A stretch of 64,000 nucleotides of DNA from Planococcus sp. CP5-4_YE (lineage in GTDB: Bacteria > Bacillota > Bacilli > Bacillales_A > Planococcaceae): assembly GCF_019042655.1 (NCBI RefSeq), contig NZ_JAHPZO010000010.1, positions 638 to 64,637 on the forward strand, in the 5' to 3' direction. Positions 50,084 to 59,115 of this stretch are shown here, piece after piece. Made by a program: the position numbers and the translations under genes. Below the pieces are notes generated by a model. That model did no database searches, was not told where the DNA came from, and saw nothing but the letters and a program-made list of their open reading frames with translations. Numbering within the stretch: position 1 is the first letter of the stretch; each line of letters opens with the position of its first letter.

Positions 50084-50119
50084 AAAAAATGCCTTTCCCT
50101 GCAAAAGGGAAAGGCATTT
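50084..50119 (-). terminator. Terminator of trpP
   Basis: 13-bp stem AAATGCCTTTCCC/GGGAAAGGCATTT; minus-strand T-run follows. Confidence 0.88.
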
Positions 50120-50125
50120 AAGGCA

Positions 50126-50659
50126 TTAGCGAGCCTGCGTGGCTGTGGAACTTTGGAAGTTCGAGCGCTTCATGAGCCCTGTGACAATCGGGAACATGAC
50201 CGCAAAGGCAACGCCATTCATGATAGTTGCCGGAACGACGACCGTTGCAAGCAGCAGCGTGAACGGAATATCGGCGCCTAGGATGAAGATCGCGGCCGAC
50301 AGAAAAATGGTTCCTGACAGTACTGTTCCGATAGCAGTGAGTGCAATGCCGACCGGCAACTTGGCGGCATGCTTTTTCAATAACGACACGAGCGCGAAAA
50401 AGACGAATGCGGTGACGAATTTATCGATGATATTCGGGAAAAAGCCTCCCGGAAAGCTTGAAAACAATCCGGAAATGATTCCGGTGGTGACAGCGAGCAA
50501 AAAGACGCTTTTCACGTCACGGAACAGCAAGATGCCGATAAACATCATCGTCAGCATAAAGTCGGGTTTCATCCCGCCGTTAATTCCTGGGATCATTACA
50601 TACAATGTTGCACCGACGCTGACAAGCAGCGCCATTAACACAAGATTTTTCGTATTCAT
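50126..50659 (-). CDS. trpP: Tryptophan transporter TrpP
   Basis: 177-aa membrane protein with five or six hydrophobic helices. GINGGMKPDFMLTMMFIGILLF and FSSFPGGFFPNIIDKFVTAFVF are TrpP family blocks. It imports tryptophan. The leader contains GAG triplets spaced 2-3 nt apart directly over the ribosome binding site, as in the TRAP-regulated B. subtilis gene. It lies downstream of hit on the same strand. The window also encodes part of a tryptophan catabolic route (kynB, kynU). Confidence 0.9.
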   Translation of the reverse strand: MNTKNLVLMALLVSVGATLYVMIPGINGGMKPDFMLTMMFIGILLFRDVKSVFLLAVTTGIISGLFSSFPGGFFPNIIDKFVTAFVFFALVSLLKKHAAKLPVGIALTAIGTVLSGTIFLSAAIFILGADIPFTLLLATVVVPATIMNGVAFAVMFPIVTGLMKRSNFQSSTATQAR

Positions 50660-50661
50660 TT

Positions 50662-50685
50662 CTCATCTCTCCTCAGCTCAAGCTA
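50662..50685 (-). promoter_or_regulatory. TRAP-like (G/U)AG triplet site over the trpP ribosome binding site
   Basis: Minus-strand triplets TAG, GAG, GAG, GAG, GAG at spacings 3, 2, 2 and 2, ending 2 nt before the trpP ATG and including its AGGAG. TRAP binds about 9-11 such triplets. Only five regular ones are seen here, so the site is shorter than usual. Confidence 0.55.
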
Positions 50686-50762
50686 GTTTCTTTTTCCCGG
50701 TCGTGCCCTCGTGGCCGCCGGCGAAAAACGTATTACGATCTTATCTCGTGCAGCACAGAAAA

Positions 50763-51194
50763 TCAAGCCTCAGAGGCTAGCTTGGATTTCACTTGTTCAG
50801 CAAGTTCCTGAATCTTCTCTGTGGTGTACTCTTTTTCTTTGGTCATCCATTTGGCGCCGAACCCATCGCTTGCGCCGTAGCGCGGAATGAAATGAAGATG
50901 GAAATGGAAGACGCTTTGCCCAGCTTTTGGTCCATTATTGTTCAACAAATTCATACCTTCGGGTTCGAAAGTTTCTTTGATGGCGCTGGCGATCTTCGGC
51001 GCTACGCTGAACAATTGAGCAGCTTCTTCCGGCGCCATGTCGTAGACAAATTCGCGATGGGTTTTCGGGATCAGCAGCGTATGCCCTTTTGATAAAGGCA
51101 TGATGTCCATAAAGGCATAGACATGCTCGTCCTCGTACACTTTGACGCTCGGGATATCCCCTGCAATGATTTTGCAAAAAATGCAATCGCTCAT
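50763..51194 (-). CDS. hit: HIT family nucleotide-binding protein
   Basis: 143-aa Hint-type nucleotide hydrolase/transferase of about the usual length. SDCIFCKIIAGDIPS at the N-terminus carries zinc-type cysteines; the HIT triad is HFHLHFIPR near residue 100. It probably hydrolyses adenosine phosphoramidates. The frame extends to 51269, but ATG 51194 after AAAGGATG fits the family. Divergent from ecsA, exactly as in B. subtilis. Confidence 0.92.
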   Translation of the reverse strand: MSDCIFCKIIAGDIPSVKVYEDEHVYAFMDIMPLSKGHTLLIPKTHREFVYDMAPEEAAQLFSVAPKIASAIKETFEPEGMNLLNNNGPKAGQSVFHFHLHFIPRYGASDGFGAKWMTKEKEYTTEKIQELAEQVKSKLASEA

Positions 51195-51368
51195 AAACTC
51201 ATCCTTTCTGTAATGGGTTGGCCGTTCTTTTTTCAGTTTACCATATTCAGTGAGTGAGTCATTCCACATTTCAGCTTGTCCCGACCGGCTTCATGAAGCG
51301 TCCCATTTCCCGAAAGAATTCGCCACGCAGTTTTGATACAATAGTAAACGAAGAAAGAGGTGTTGTAA

Positions 51369-52118
51369 GTGGCAATATTGGAAGTAGAAAATTTAACGGG
51401 CGGCTATACGAGAAAGCCCGTGTTAAAAGACGTAAGTTTTTCGATAGAAAAAGGCGAATTGGTTGGCTTGATCGGCTTGAATGGGGCAGGGAAGAGCACG
51501 ACCATCAAGCATATCATCGGCATCATGCAGCCGAAATCCGGGACAATCCGACTCAATGGGCGGACCTTCGCGGAAGACATCGACGCTTACCGTTCCGCTT
51601 TTTCCTATATTCCGGAAACGCCTGTGCTGTATGAGGAATTGACCTTGCGCGAACATCTCGAGCTGACGGCGATGGCTTATGGCCTGGAGCAGGAAGTGTT
51701 CGAGCAACGCTCTGCAGCATTATTGAAGGAATTCCGCATGGAGAAGCGGCTGAAATGGTTTCCGTCCCATTTTTCAAAAGGGATGCGCCAGAAAGTCATG
51801 ATCATGAGTGCATTTCTAGTCGATCCGGATTTGTACATCATCGATGAACCTTTCGTCGGGCTCGACCCGCTTGGCATCAAATCGCTTCTCGACCAGATGG
51901 AACAGCAAAAGCGCAGCGGCGCATCGGTGCTCATGTCGACCCATATCCTGTCTACGGCAGAACGCTATTGCGACCGGATCATCCTGCTCCACAATGGTCG
52001 CGTGCGGGCAATCGGCACGATGCCCGAGCTACGCCAGGAGTTCGGCATGCCAGATGCCTCACTCGATGACCTATATATTGCGATGACCGAGGATGACGAC
52101 AATGAAGAACCTGCATGA
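51369..52118 (+). CDS. ecsA: ABC transporter ATP-binding protein EcsA
   Basis: 249 aa. Walker A LNGAGKST, signature HFSKGMRQKV, Walker B YIIDEPFVGLDP and the switch His in STHILSTAERYC. EcsAB in Bacilli affects protein secretion, processing of exported proteins and competence, possibly by clearing peptides from the membrane. The GTG start follows AAAGAGGTG. ecsB begins inside the last codons of ecsA. Confidence 0.92.
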   Translation: MAILEVENLTGGYTRKPVLKDVSFSIEKGELVGLIGLNGAGKSTTIKHIIGIMQPKSGTIRLNGRTFAEDIDAYRSAFSYIPETPVLYEELTLREHLELTAMAYGLEQEVFEQRSAALLKEFRMEKRLKWFPSHFSKGMRQKVMIMSAFLVDPDLYIIDEPFVGLDPLGIKSLLDQMEQQKRSGASVLMSTHILSTAERYCDRIILLHNGRVRAIGTMPELRQEFGMPDASLDDLYIAMTEDDDNEEPA

Positions 52119-53319
52119 AGTGTGGGACAAGCGACTCCGTCGCTATACCGCTGAAGTCCAGAATTATTTAAAATTCATCGTCACCGGCCATATTGCGGTC
52201 GTCATGCTGTTCGCCATTGGGGCGGCCGGCTACGCTTACAGCGAATGGGTGCAAAATGTCCCGCCGGAATTTCCGGCAGCGCTGTTGATGGCTGTCTTGT
52301 TCGGTGCGCTATTATCCTACAGCCCGCCGGTGACTTTATTGAAGCAAGCGGACAGCGTTTACCTATTGCCGCTTGAAAGCCGGCTTGATGAATATTTGAA
52401 ACCGGCACTTCGCTGGACGTATGTGTCGCAGCTGTATTTGCCGATTGTCGTCTTCGTGGTCTCCTTGCCGCTCATCAACGCCTTATACGGCTTGCCTTCG
52501 TCTTATTTGATTGGGTTTCCTATTTTGTTGTTGCTTGTGAAGTGGTGGAATGTCAGGAGCGAGTTTCATTGGCGAAAAGCAAGCGATGGCCATAAGGTCT
52601 GGTTCGAGCGCGCGGTCCGGTTTCTGCTCGTTGGCGGGTTTGCCTGGTCATATATCGACGGCTGGATTCTCATTGCAGCAGTCTTTTTGTTCGCGATGAT
52701 TTTCTATGGCAAATGGCTCGAGCGCCGCGCTGCGGGAAAAGCATTCCCATATGGGCATTTCATCGAATTGGAAGAAAACCGCATGCTGCGTTTTTACCAG
52801 TTCGCCAATTATTTCACCGACGTTCCGCATTTGAAAGGGAAGGTGAGGGAACGCAGATGGCTCAACCCTATTTATCGGCTGATCAAGAGCAAGGCTTCCA
52901 ATGCCCATTTGTATTTGGTGAGCCGTACGTTCATTCGTTCCGATGAATTGTTCTTTCTATGGGTGCGTTTGACGCTGATTATCCTGGCCGGCGCTTGGCT
53001 CATCCCGTTCCAAATTGCCATTGCTTTATTTGCTGGGGCATTGGCGTTCGCTTCAACGATCCAATTATGGCAAGGCCTGAATCAGTCCCAGCATTTCCGC
53101 ATGGACCAATTATTCCCGCTGAGCACGCATAGCCGCGAAAAAGCAGTATGGAATTGGGTGCTCGCGGTCCAGTTGATTCAGGCTGCAGCGGCATTGGTCT
53201 TGTTGCTGGCACTCGAACAGTTTGCAACAGCGCTAATTGTTACAGCAGTCATAGCTGTTGTTTCGTTTGTGACGCTTGCAGGCGCCAGAAGAAAGTCAGC
53301 ACAGCTCAACAACCGATAA
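52102..53319 (+). CDS. ecsB: ABC transporter permease EcsB
   Basis: 405-aa membrane protein with eight or so TM helices, permease partner of EcsA. N-terminal KNLHEVWDKRLRRYTAEVQNY and the central LEENRMLRFYQFANYFTDVP are characteristic. ATG 52102 lies 8 nt after GAGGA and overlaps ecsA by 17 bp; an ATG at 52093 is in frame but lacks spacing. No ecsC gene follows, unlike in B. subtilis. Confidence 0.9.
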   Translation: MKNLHEVWDKRLRRYTAEVQNYLKFIVTGHIAVVMLFAIGAAGYAYSEWVQNVPPEFPAALLMAVLFGALLSYSPPVTLLKQADSVYLLPLESRLDEYLKPALRWTYVSQLYLPIVVFVVSLPLINALYGLPSSYLIGFPILLLLVKWWNVRSEFHWRKASDGHKVWFERAVRFLLVGGFAWSYIDGWILIAAVFLFAMIFYGKWLERRAAGKAFPYGHFIELEENRMLRFYQFANYFTDVPHLKGKVRERRWLNPIYRLIKSKASNAHLYLVSRTFIRSDELFFLWVRLTLIILAGAWLIPFQIAIALFAGALAFASTIQLWQGLNQSQHFRMDQLFPLSTHSREKAVWNWVLAVQLIQAAAALVLLLALEQFATALIVTAVIAVVSFVTLAGARRKSAQLNNR

Positions 53320-53326
53320 TCATCAT

Positions 53327-53370
53327 AAAAAGGGCTGGAGAAAATAAAAATTTTCTCCAGCCCTTTTGCT
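53327..53370. terminator. Bidirectional terminator between ecsB and yhaA
   Basis: 17-bp perfect stem (AAAAGGGCTGGAGAAAA with TTTTCTCCAGCCCTTTT), TAAAAA loop. Confidence 0.92.
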
Positions 53371-53377
53371 ATGTCGT

Positions 53378-54544
53378 TTATTCGTGGCAAGTGACAGCAG
53401 CTTTGCCAAGCGTTTTCGCAGCGATCAGCATCGCTTCTTCTTTGAAATCGAATTTCGGGTGGTGGTGGGGATAAACTTCACCGTCCGGCATCGCGCCTGT
53501 GAAGAAGAACGTGCCCGGAATCTCTTCGAGGTAATAGGCGAAATCCTCGCCGCCCATTTGCGGCGGACAATTGAAAACTTCCTGAACCCCCGGCACATCT
53601 TCGGCAAGGTCTCTCAGGAATTCGGTTTCCTGTCCGTGAGTGACAACCGGCGGATAGCCCCGATGGAATTTAAAGTCGATGTCGCTATTGGTCGCGATAG
53701 CCGTGCCTTTAGCGACGCGCTCCATTTCCTGCTCCATAAGGGTGCGCGTTTCTTCGGTGAAGGATCTGACTGTTCCGTTCAGTTTCGATTGATCGGCGAT
53801 GATATTGAACGGGTTCTCTGCAATGAATGATGCGATTGTCAAAACTGCGGAATCGAGTGGGTCCACACGGCGTGCGACAAGCTGCTGCAGGCTGGTTACG
53901 AGCTGTGCGCCTGTTACGACGGCATCGACGGTTTCATGGGGCATCGCGCCGTGGCCGCCGCGCCCTTGGACAGTGATTTCAAAACGATCCGCCGCTGCCA
54001 TGATTGGGCCAGTCCGGTAATCAATCCGCCCGAATGGCGTCGTCGACCAAAGATGGGTGCCGAAGATGACATCGACGCCGTCAAGCGCCCCGTCTTCGAT
54101 CATCGGTTTTGCGCCGCCTGGGGCTAGCTCTTCTGCGTGCTGGTGAATGAGTACATACGTGCCAGGAAGTTCATCGCGCAAGCCGTGGAGGATTTTGCCG
54201 AGAACGAGTAAAGTCGCCGTGTGGCCATCATGGCCGCAAGCATGGACCACGTTTGGCACGGTCGATTTATAGCTGATTTCTTTCTGGTCTTGGATCGGCA
54301 GGGCATCGAAATCGGCGCGCAAGGCGACTGTCTTGCCTGGCTTACCGCCGCGGATAGTCGCGATGACGCCATTGCCTCCGACTCCATGACGGATATCGAC
54401 ACCGAGAACTTCATAGAAGTCACGGATGTACTTAGCCGTTTTGGTTTCATGGAATGATGGCTCCGGGTTCATGTGCAAGTGACGGCGGATTTCCACCATT
54501 TCAGGGTAAGCATTATCGAGTTCAGCAAAGATCTTTTCAATCAT
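53378..54544 (-). CDS. yhaA: M20D-family amidohydrolase YhaA
   Basis: 388-aa metallopeptidase-like enzyme related to N-acyl-L-amino-acid amidohydrolases. Ligand motifs in order are RRHLHMNPEPSFHE, HACGHDGHTATLL (with the catalytic Asp), IHQHAEELAPGGA and GGEDFAYYLEEIPG. The dimerisation domain has GRGGHGAMPHETVDA. It removes acyl groups from amino acids or related amides; substrate unknown. ATG follows AAGGA. The position after ecsB matches yhaA in B. subtilis. Confidence 0.88.
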   Translation of the reverse strand: MIEKIFAELDNAYPEMVEIRRHLHMNPEPSFHETKTAKYIRDFYEVLGVDIRHGVGGNGVIATIRGGKPGKTVALRADFDALPIQDQKEISYKSTVPNVVHACGHDGHTATLLVLGKILHGLRDELPGTYVLIHQHAEELAPGGAKPMIEDGALDGVDVIFGTHLWSTTPFGRIDYRTGPIMAAADRFEITVQGRGGHGAMPHETVDAVVTGAQLVTSLQQLVARRVDPLDSAVLTIASFIAENPFNIIADQSKLNGTVRSFTEETRTLMEQEMERVAKGTAIATNSDIDFKFHRGYPPVVTHGQETEFLRDLAEDVPGVQEVFNCPPQMGGEDFAYYLEEIPGTFFFTGAMPDGEVYPHHHPKFDFKEEAMLIAAKTLGKAAVTCHE

Positions 54545-54593
54545 TGGATCATATCCTTCCTAATTTTCTGCATTTTCTCTAGTTTAACATAGC

Positions 54594-54623
54594 AAAAAAC
54601 AGAACGGGGGAGCCCCGTTCTGT
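54594..54623 (-). terminator. Terminator of the Na+/Ca2+ exchanger gene
   Basis: Stem ACAGAACGGGG/CCCCGTTCTGT with GAG loop; minus-strand T-run follows. Confidence 0.88.
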
Positions 54624-55621
54624 CAGTAAGTGAAATTCAGATATGATGCGATAAAGTATAATGCCAATACGAGTATCGACGGGATACTATAGGCAAACGT
54701 AGATTTAGTATTGCTTCTGAAGAGTGAAAAGAGCGTCAAGACACTCATGATAAGAACAGCGACAGCCATAATCATATTGGCTCCCGATACTTCGGCGAGA
54801 ATAGATCCTTCTGTATAAACAGGATCGGACAATGCCAAGATGACCATATTGAAAATATTACTGCCAAGAATGGCGCCGACCGCCATATTGACGTTCGATA
54901 GGCGCAATGCCACGAACACAGAGATGGCTTCGGGCAATGATGTAGCAGCTGCGACGAGGAAACTGCCGACAAAGCTAGAACCGATTCCTGTCACGACAGC
55001 AATTTCATCCCCGGTGATCGACAACGCTGTTCCGGCTGCCATAATGATCAAAGCAAAAATCACAAATCGTATGCCAGCATGCTTCGGGGATAAATGAGCG
55101 CTAGGATTCTTGGGCGCTTTCGCATCGGGCGGCTCTTCGTCCAGCTCGATGGTGTCTAAGTTCGGCAGCTTATTGATGACAAACATGCCGATGACATATG
55201 CCAGGCCAATTGCCAGTGCATCAAGACCAATGCCTAAGACGGTTACATCCGTGCGGATCCACAATGCCAAAATCAAGAGCACTGTCAAGAAAATACCGAG
55301 CATGGAAGAATAAGTATGATCTTTTGACACGCGGTCAAGAAGACGGCGTTTGTTCAGCATCAAGTCGAATCCTGCCAGTATGAATAAATTGAATAAGTTC
55401 GAACCGACCATATTGCCGACTGCGATATCTGCATTGCCGATTGCGGCAGCAGAAAAACTTGTGGAAATCTCGGGGAGCGATGTGGCGCCGGCAAGTAAAA
55501 GTGTACCGACCATCATGCCGCCCATTGCTGATTTTTCACTGATGACATCCGCATACTGGGACAATTTAATGGCGGCGAATACGGTGACAGCTGCCGCTAA
55601 TAGAAAATAAATGAATACCAA
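54623..55621 (-). CDS. Sodium/calcium exchanger family antiporter (YrbG-like)
   Basis: 332-aa membrane protein with about ten TM helices and two inverted homologous halves. The alpha repeats read GATSLPEISTSFSAAAIGNADIAVGNMVGSN and AATSLPEAISVFVALRLSNVNMAVGAILGSN (each quoted in part of the family signature), with the ion-binding Glu in SLPE in both. An acidic hydrophilic loop (ELDEEPPDAKAPK) separates the halves. It likely exchanges Ca2+ for Na+ or H+. ATG follows AGGAGG. Confidence 0.87.
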   Translation of the reverse strand: MVFIYFLLAAAVTVFAAIKLSQYADVISEKSAMGGMMVGTLLLAGATSLPEISTSFSAAAIGNADIAVGNMVGSNLFNLFILAGFDLMLNKRRLLDRVSKDHTYSSMLGIFLTVLLILALWIRTDVTVLGIGLDALAIGLAYVIGMFVINKLPNLDTIELDEEPPDAKAPKNPSAHLSPKHAGIRFVIFALIIMAAGTALSITGDEIAVVTGIGSSFVGSFLVAAATSLPEAISVFVALRLSNVNMAVGAILGSNIFNMVILALSDPVYTEGSILAEVSGANMIMAVAVLIMSVLTLFSLFRSNTKSTFAYSIPSILVLALYFIASYLNFTY

Positions 55622-55659
55622 TAGAAATTCCTCCTAAATAGGTTTCTTCTATTATACAT

Positions 55660-55686
55660 AAAAAACAGCCGGGCTAGCCGGCCGTT
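55660..55686 (-). terminator. Terminator of hmoB
   Basis: Minus-strand GC-rich hairpin around GGCTAGCC ending in GGCTGTTTTTT. Confidence 0.65.
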
Positions 55687-55688
55687 GA

Positions 55689-56204
55689 TTACTCGTCTTC
55701 TTCGGGTTTTGCTTTATACATGGTGACATAAGAATTACCGGAAAAGATATTGGCGCGCGGTTTTTCAACTTCTTGCTGCGGTTTTTCTGCATGGGCTTTA
55801 GCGAAAGCTTGTGATTCTTTCCATTTTTCATAGAATGCCGGTGATTCCCATTCGGTCAAGACGACATACGTGTCTGAATCGAGCGGCCGCAAGACGCGAA
55901 AAGCGACATATCCGGGTTCATTTTCGATGGCGCCGGCGCGATTCTTGAAGCGGTGTTCAAAAACAGGCCGCCCTTCGTCGGCAACGGGGATGTTATTCAT
56001 GACAAAAAATCCCTTTTCGCGGAATTCGCCGGTGCCGTCGACCACTTCGTAGCGGCGCGGCGTTTGGAAGGCGGATTTGCCTTCGGTTTCGTGCAATAGC
56101 AAAGTCGTGTTTTCGCCTTGCATCAACACCATCGTTTCATCTGCATGCTTTTCACGCATTTTTTTCATAAAATCATAAGTGCCTGTCGTCATATAAACAT
56201 TCAT
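55689..56204 (-). CDS. hmoB: Heme-degrading monooxygenase HmoB
   Basis: 171-aa ABM-fold protein related to IsdG-type heme oxygenases. The C-terminal ferredoxin-like domain contains FEHRFKNRAGAIENEPGYVAFRVLRP and VVLTEWESPAFYEKWKESQAF, and the N-terminal half is the extra domain of HmoB. It opens the heme ring to release iron. It is divergent from hemE, which makes heme, in the same arrangement as yhgC near hemE in B. subtilis. ATG is preceded by AGGAGG. Confidence 0.85.
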   Translation of the reverse strand: MNVYMTTGTYDFMKKMREKHADETMVLMQGENTTLLLHETEGKSAFQTPRRYEVVDGTGEFREKGFFVMNNIPVADEGRPVFEHRFKNRAGAIENEPGYVAFRVLRPLDSDTYVVLTEWESPAFYEKWKESQAFAKAHAEKPQQEVEKPRANIFSGNSYVTMYKAKPEEDE

Positions 56205-56317
56205 TGAAAAAGCCTCCTAGTGATCGAATCCATTTTGAATTGCTACCTCACTTTTCCCTAAAATCGGATGCTTGAAACGGAAGGTGTCAAATCCGTGAAG
56301 GCATTCGGGTCTAATTT

Positions 56318-56346
56318 ATGACAATTGCGCCTGGATTCTATACAAT
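56318..56346 (+). promoter_or_regulatory. Promoter of hemEH
   Basis: ATGACA (56318-56323) and TACAAT (56341-56346), 17-bp spacer, about 80 bp upstream of hemE. Confidence 0.6.
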
Positions 56347-56358
56347 AAGGGACGGAGA

Positions 56359-56373
56359 GTCTATAGTATAGAC
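56359..56373 (+). promoter_or_regulatory. 15-bp perfect palindrome downstream of the hemE promoter
   Basis: GTCTATA-G-TATAGAC, 7-1-7 symmetry, starting 13 bp after the -10 box, so it overlaps the expected transcription start. The geometry equals that of Fur/PerR/Zur-family operators, but the base sequence does not match their known consensus. Confidence 0.45.
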
Positions 56374-56424
56374 GGATAATGAAGGATAAACTATAGCCGC
56401 AAAGACTGAAGGGATGACTAATTC

Positions 56425-57468
56425 ATGACTTTTAATGATACGTACCTGCGCGCAGCGCGTGGAGAGAAAACCGACCATGTACCGGTATGGTATATGCGCC
56501 AGGCTGGGCGTTCACAGCCGGAATACCGCAAGATCAAAGAGAAATATTCATTGGAGGAAATTACGCACCAGCCGGAACTTTGCGCTTACGTCACGAAACT
56601 GCCGGTCGACCAATACGGCGTCGACGCAGCGATTCTTTACAAAGACATCGTGACACCGCTTCCAGCAATCGGGGTGGACGTCAAGATCAAAGGCGGCGTC
56701 GGGCCGGTCATCAGTAACCCGATCCGTACAAAAGCGGATATCGACCGCCTCGGCGAAATCAATCCAGAACAGGATGTCGACTATGTCCTAAAAACAATTA
56801 AATTGCTGACAGAAGAGCAATTGAACGTGCCGCTTATCGGCTTTTCCGGGGCACCATTCACTTTGGCGAGCTATATGATCGAAGGGGGCCCTTCGAAGAG
56901 CTACAACAAAACAAAAGCGATGATGGTATCAGAACCGGAAATGTGGTTTGCGCTCATGGATAAACTGGCGGATACGATTATTCCATATGTAAAAGCACAG
57001 ATCCATGCAGGGGCGAAAGCGATCCAGATTTTCGACTCGTGGGTCGGCGCATTGAATGTGGAAGATTACCGCATCTTTATCAAACCGGTCATGGATCGTA
57101 TCTTCAAGGAAATCGGCGAAGAAGGCGTACCGATGACAATATTCGGTGTCGGCGCAAGCCATCTGGCGAACGAATGGCATGAACTGCCGGTGGATGTCGT
57201 AGGACTGGATTGGCGTTTGCCGATCACCGAAGCGCGCGAAAGAGGCTTGACGAAAGCCTTAATGGGGAACTTCGACCCTTCTTATTTGCTGGCGGATTGG
57301 TCTGTCATCGAAGAACGCACAAAAAAAATCTTGGATATGGGCATGCAAAATGATGGCTATATCTTCAATCTTGGGCACGGGGTCTTCCCGGAAGTGCAGC
57401 CGGACACGCTGAAGCGTTTGACGGCATTTGTCCATGAGTACAGTGCAGCACACAAACAACAGAACTAA
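56425..57468 (+). CDS. hemE: Uroporphyrinogen decarboxylase HemE
   Basis: 347-aa cytoplasmic enzyme converting uroporphyrinogen III to coproporphyrinogen III. N-terminal [17 protein letters not shown] binds the substrate; [17 protein letters not shown] and [10 protein letters not shown] blocks are present. ATG after GAAGGGATGA. hemH follows after 24 bp. Length fits the family. Confidence 0.95.
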   Translation: MTFNDTYLRAARGEKTDHVPVWYMRQAGRSQPEYRKIKEKYSLEEITHQPELCAYVTKLPVDQYGVDAAILYKDIVTPLPAIGVDVKIKGGVGPVISNPIRTKADIDRLGEINPEQDVDYVLKTIKLLTEEQLNVPLIGFSGAPFTLASYMIEGGPSKSYNKTKAMMVSEPEMWFALMDKLADTIIPYVKAQIHAGAKAIQIFDSWVGALNVEDYRIFIKPVMDRIFKEIGEEGVPMTIFGVGASHLANEWHELPVDVVGLDWRLPITEARERGLTKALMGNFDPSYLLADWSVIEERTKKILDMGMQNDGYIFNLGHGVFPEVQPDTLKRLTAFVHEYSAAHKQQN

Positions 57469-57492
57469 CAAATTTTTGACGAGGTGATTGTG

Positions 57493-58422
57493 ATGAAAAA
57501 GACAATGGGATTATTGGTAATGGCGTATGGCACGCCGTATTCTGAAGATGACATCGAGCGCTACTACACGCATATCCGCCGCGGCCGCAAGCCGAGCGAG
57601 GAAGCGTTGCAGGATTTGAAAGACCGCTACAAGGCGATCGGCGGCATTTCACCACTGGCTAGAATCACGGAAGACCAAGCGAATGGCTTGTGTAACCGTT
57701 TGAACGAATTGCAAGATGACATCGAGTTCAAAATGTACCTCGGCTTGAAGCATATCGAGCCATTCGTGGAAGATGGAGTGGAAGAGATGAAAAAAGACGG
57801 CATCGAAGAAGCGATTTCAATCGTTCTTGCGCCGCATTTCTCAACATTCTCCGTTAAATCCTACAACGGCCGTGCAAAAGAAACAGCCGACAAGCTAGGC
57901 ATCAAGCTGACTTCAGTAGAAAGCTGGTACACAGAGCCGAAATTCATCCAATTCTGGAGCGAAAAAGTAAGCGCGGCATTTGCTGAAATGTCAGAACAAG
58001 AGCGCGCCAAATCTTGCCTGATCGTCTCTGCGCACTCATTGCCGGAGAAAATCATTGCAAATGGCGACCCGTACCCGGATCAATTGAAAGAAACAGCAGA
58101 TTTGATCGCTCAAGCGGCAGGCGTTGAAAACTATGAAATCGGCTGGCAAAGCGCCGGACAGACGCCGGAACCGTGGATCGGGCCGGATGTCCAGGATTTG
58201 ACGCACGACTTGCATAAAGAAAAAGGCTATACCTCCTTCGTCTACACGCCAGTAGGCTTTATTACAGACCATTTGGAAGTCTTGTACGATAACGACTACG
58301 AATGCAAAATCGTCTGCGACGAAATCGGCGCAACTTACCGCCGTCCGGAAATGCCGAACGTCGATCCATTGTTTATCGATGGTATGGCCAATGTCGTCTT
58401 GAATAAATTAAACGAAAACTGA
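57493..58422 (+). CDS. hemH: Ferrochelatase HemH (coproporphyrin ferrochelatase, CpfC)
   Basis: 309-aa enzyme that inserts Fe2+; in Gram-positives the substrate is coproporphyrin III. Catalytic His in SAHSLPEKI and Glu in [15 protein letters not shown]. The N-terminus reads [30 protein letters not shown] 57493 is preferred to the in-frame GTG 57484 because GAGGTG precedes it at 6 nt. In B. subtilis hemY follows; here a terminator follows instead. Confidence 0.94.
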   Translation: MKKTMGLLVMAYGTPYSEDDIERYYTHIRRGRKPSEEALQDLKDRYKAIGGISPLARITEDQANGLCNRLNELQDDIEFKMYLGLKHIEPFVEDGVEEMKKDGIEEAISIVLAPHFSTFSVKSYNGRAKETADKLGIKLTSVESWYTEPKFIQFWSEKVSAAFAEMSEQERAKSCLIVSAHSLPEKIIANGDPYPDQLKETADLIAQAAGVENYEIGWQSAGQTPEPWIGPDVQDLTHDLHKEKGYTSFVYTPVGFITDHLEVLYDNDYECKIVCDEIGATYRRPEMPNVDPLFIDGMANVVLNKLNEN

Positions 58423-58470
58423 TCCTGGCGAAACCGCCTAGGATGTAAGCTTTTAAGCAATAAACCGTTA

Positions 58471-58510
58471 ATAAAACGCCGCTCGGCAGTCAACTGCGGC
58501 GGCGTTTTAT
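58471..58510 (+). terminator. Terminator of hemEH
   Basis: Stem AAAACGCCG/CGGCGTTTT with inner GCAGT/ACTGC, a strong GC hairpin with A and T tails. Confidence 0.9.
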
Positions 58511-58574
58511 CAATGAATGGGCAGAAATTGCGGCAAGCAGGAGCAATTTCTGCCCAGCACGAGGAGGAAATCAC

Positions 58575-59027
58575 ATGAAAAAATGGATCGTTTTGCTGCT
58601 GGTGCTGCTGTTGGCGGCATGCGGCGAAGAAGATTCATCGGCTGGTGCGGGAGAAATGCCGCAGGAAGTGAAAGTCGAGTTCAATACAGAAGAAACCGCC
58701 GACCCGGGCGAAGAAGTGCTGCTATCTGCCACCATTACACAAGGCACAGAAGCGGTAGAAGATGCAGATGAAGTGGTCTTTGAAGTGTGGCAATCAGGAG
58801 CTCGCGAAAACAGCGAAATGCTGGAAGCAACTCATACACAAGATGGCATTTATGAACATAGCTGGACGGCCGAAGAAGAAGGACTGTATTTCATCCAAGC
58901 CCATACGACAGCCCGCCGCATGCATGTCATGCCCAAAATGGAATTGACAGCAGGCGATCCGGATCCAGAATCGATTGTGCCTGACGATAGCGAAGATTCA
59001 GATGCCATGGAAAAGATGGGGCATTGA
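58575..59027 (+). CDS. FixH/YtkA-like domain lipoprotein
   Basis: 150 aa. Signal peptide with lipobox LAAC, Cys16 lipidated, then an acidic linker and an immunoglobulin-like domain (VKVEFNTEETADPGEEVLLSA, VVFEVWQSGARENS, YEHSWTAEEEGLYFIQAH) of the YtkA/FixH type, and an acidic tail ending with EKMGH. The histidines and methionines near HTTARRMHVMPKM could bind copper or heme, but this is inference. ATG follows GAGGAGG. Confidence 0.75.
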   Translation: MKKWIVLLLVLLLAACGEEDSSAGAGEMPQEVKVEFNTEETADPGEEVLLSATITQGTEAVEDADEVVFEVWQSGARENSEMLEATHTQDGIYEHSWTAEEEGLYFIQAHTTARRMHVMPKMELTAGDPDPESIVPDDSEDSDAMEKMGH

Positions 59028-59076
59028 TTTTTTCCGTCCCTGCCACTGTTGCACAACAGCTGGAAGGCGAGGCATA

Positions 59077-59109
59077 AAAAAACGGCCGGAGAATTTCTCC
59101 GGCCGTTTT
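59077..59109. terminator. Bidirectional terminator between the lipoprotein gene and yhfH
   Basis: 15-bp stem AAAACGGCCGGAGAA/TTCTCCGGCCGTTTT with a T loop. Confidence 0.9.
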
Positions 59110-59115
59110 GTCTGT

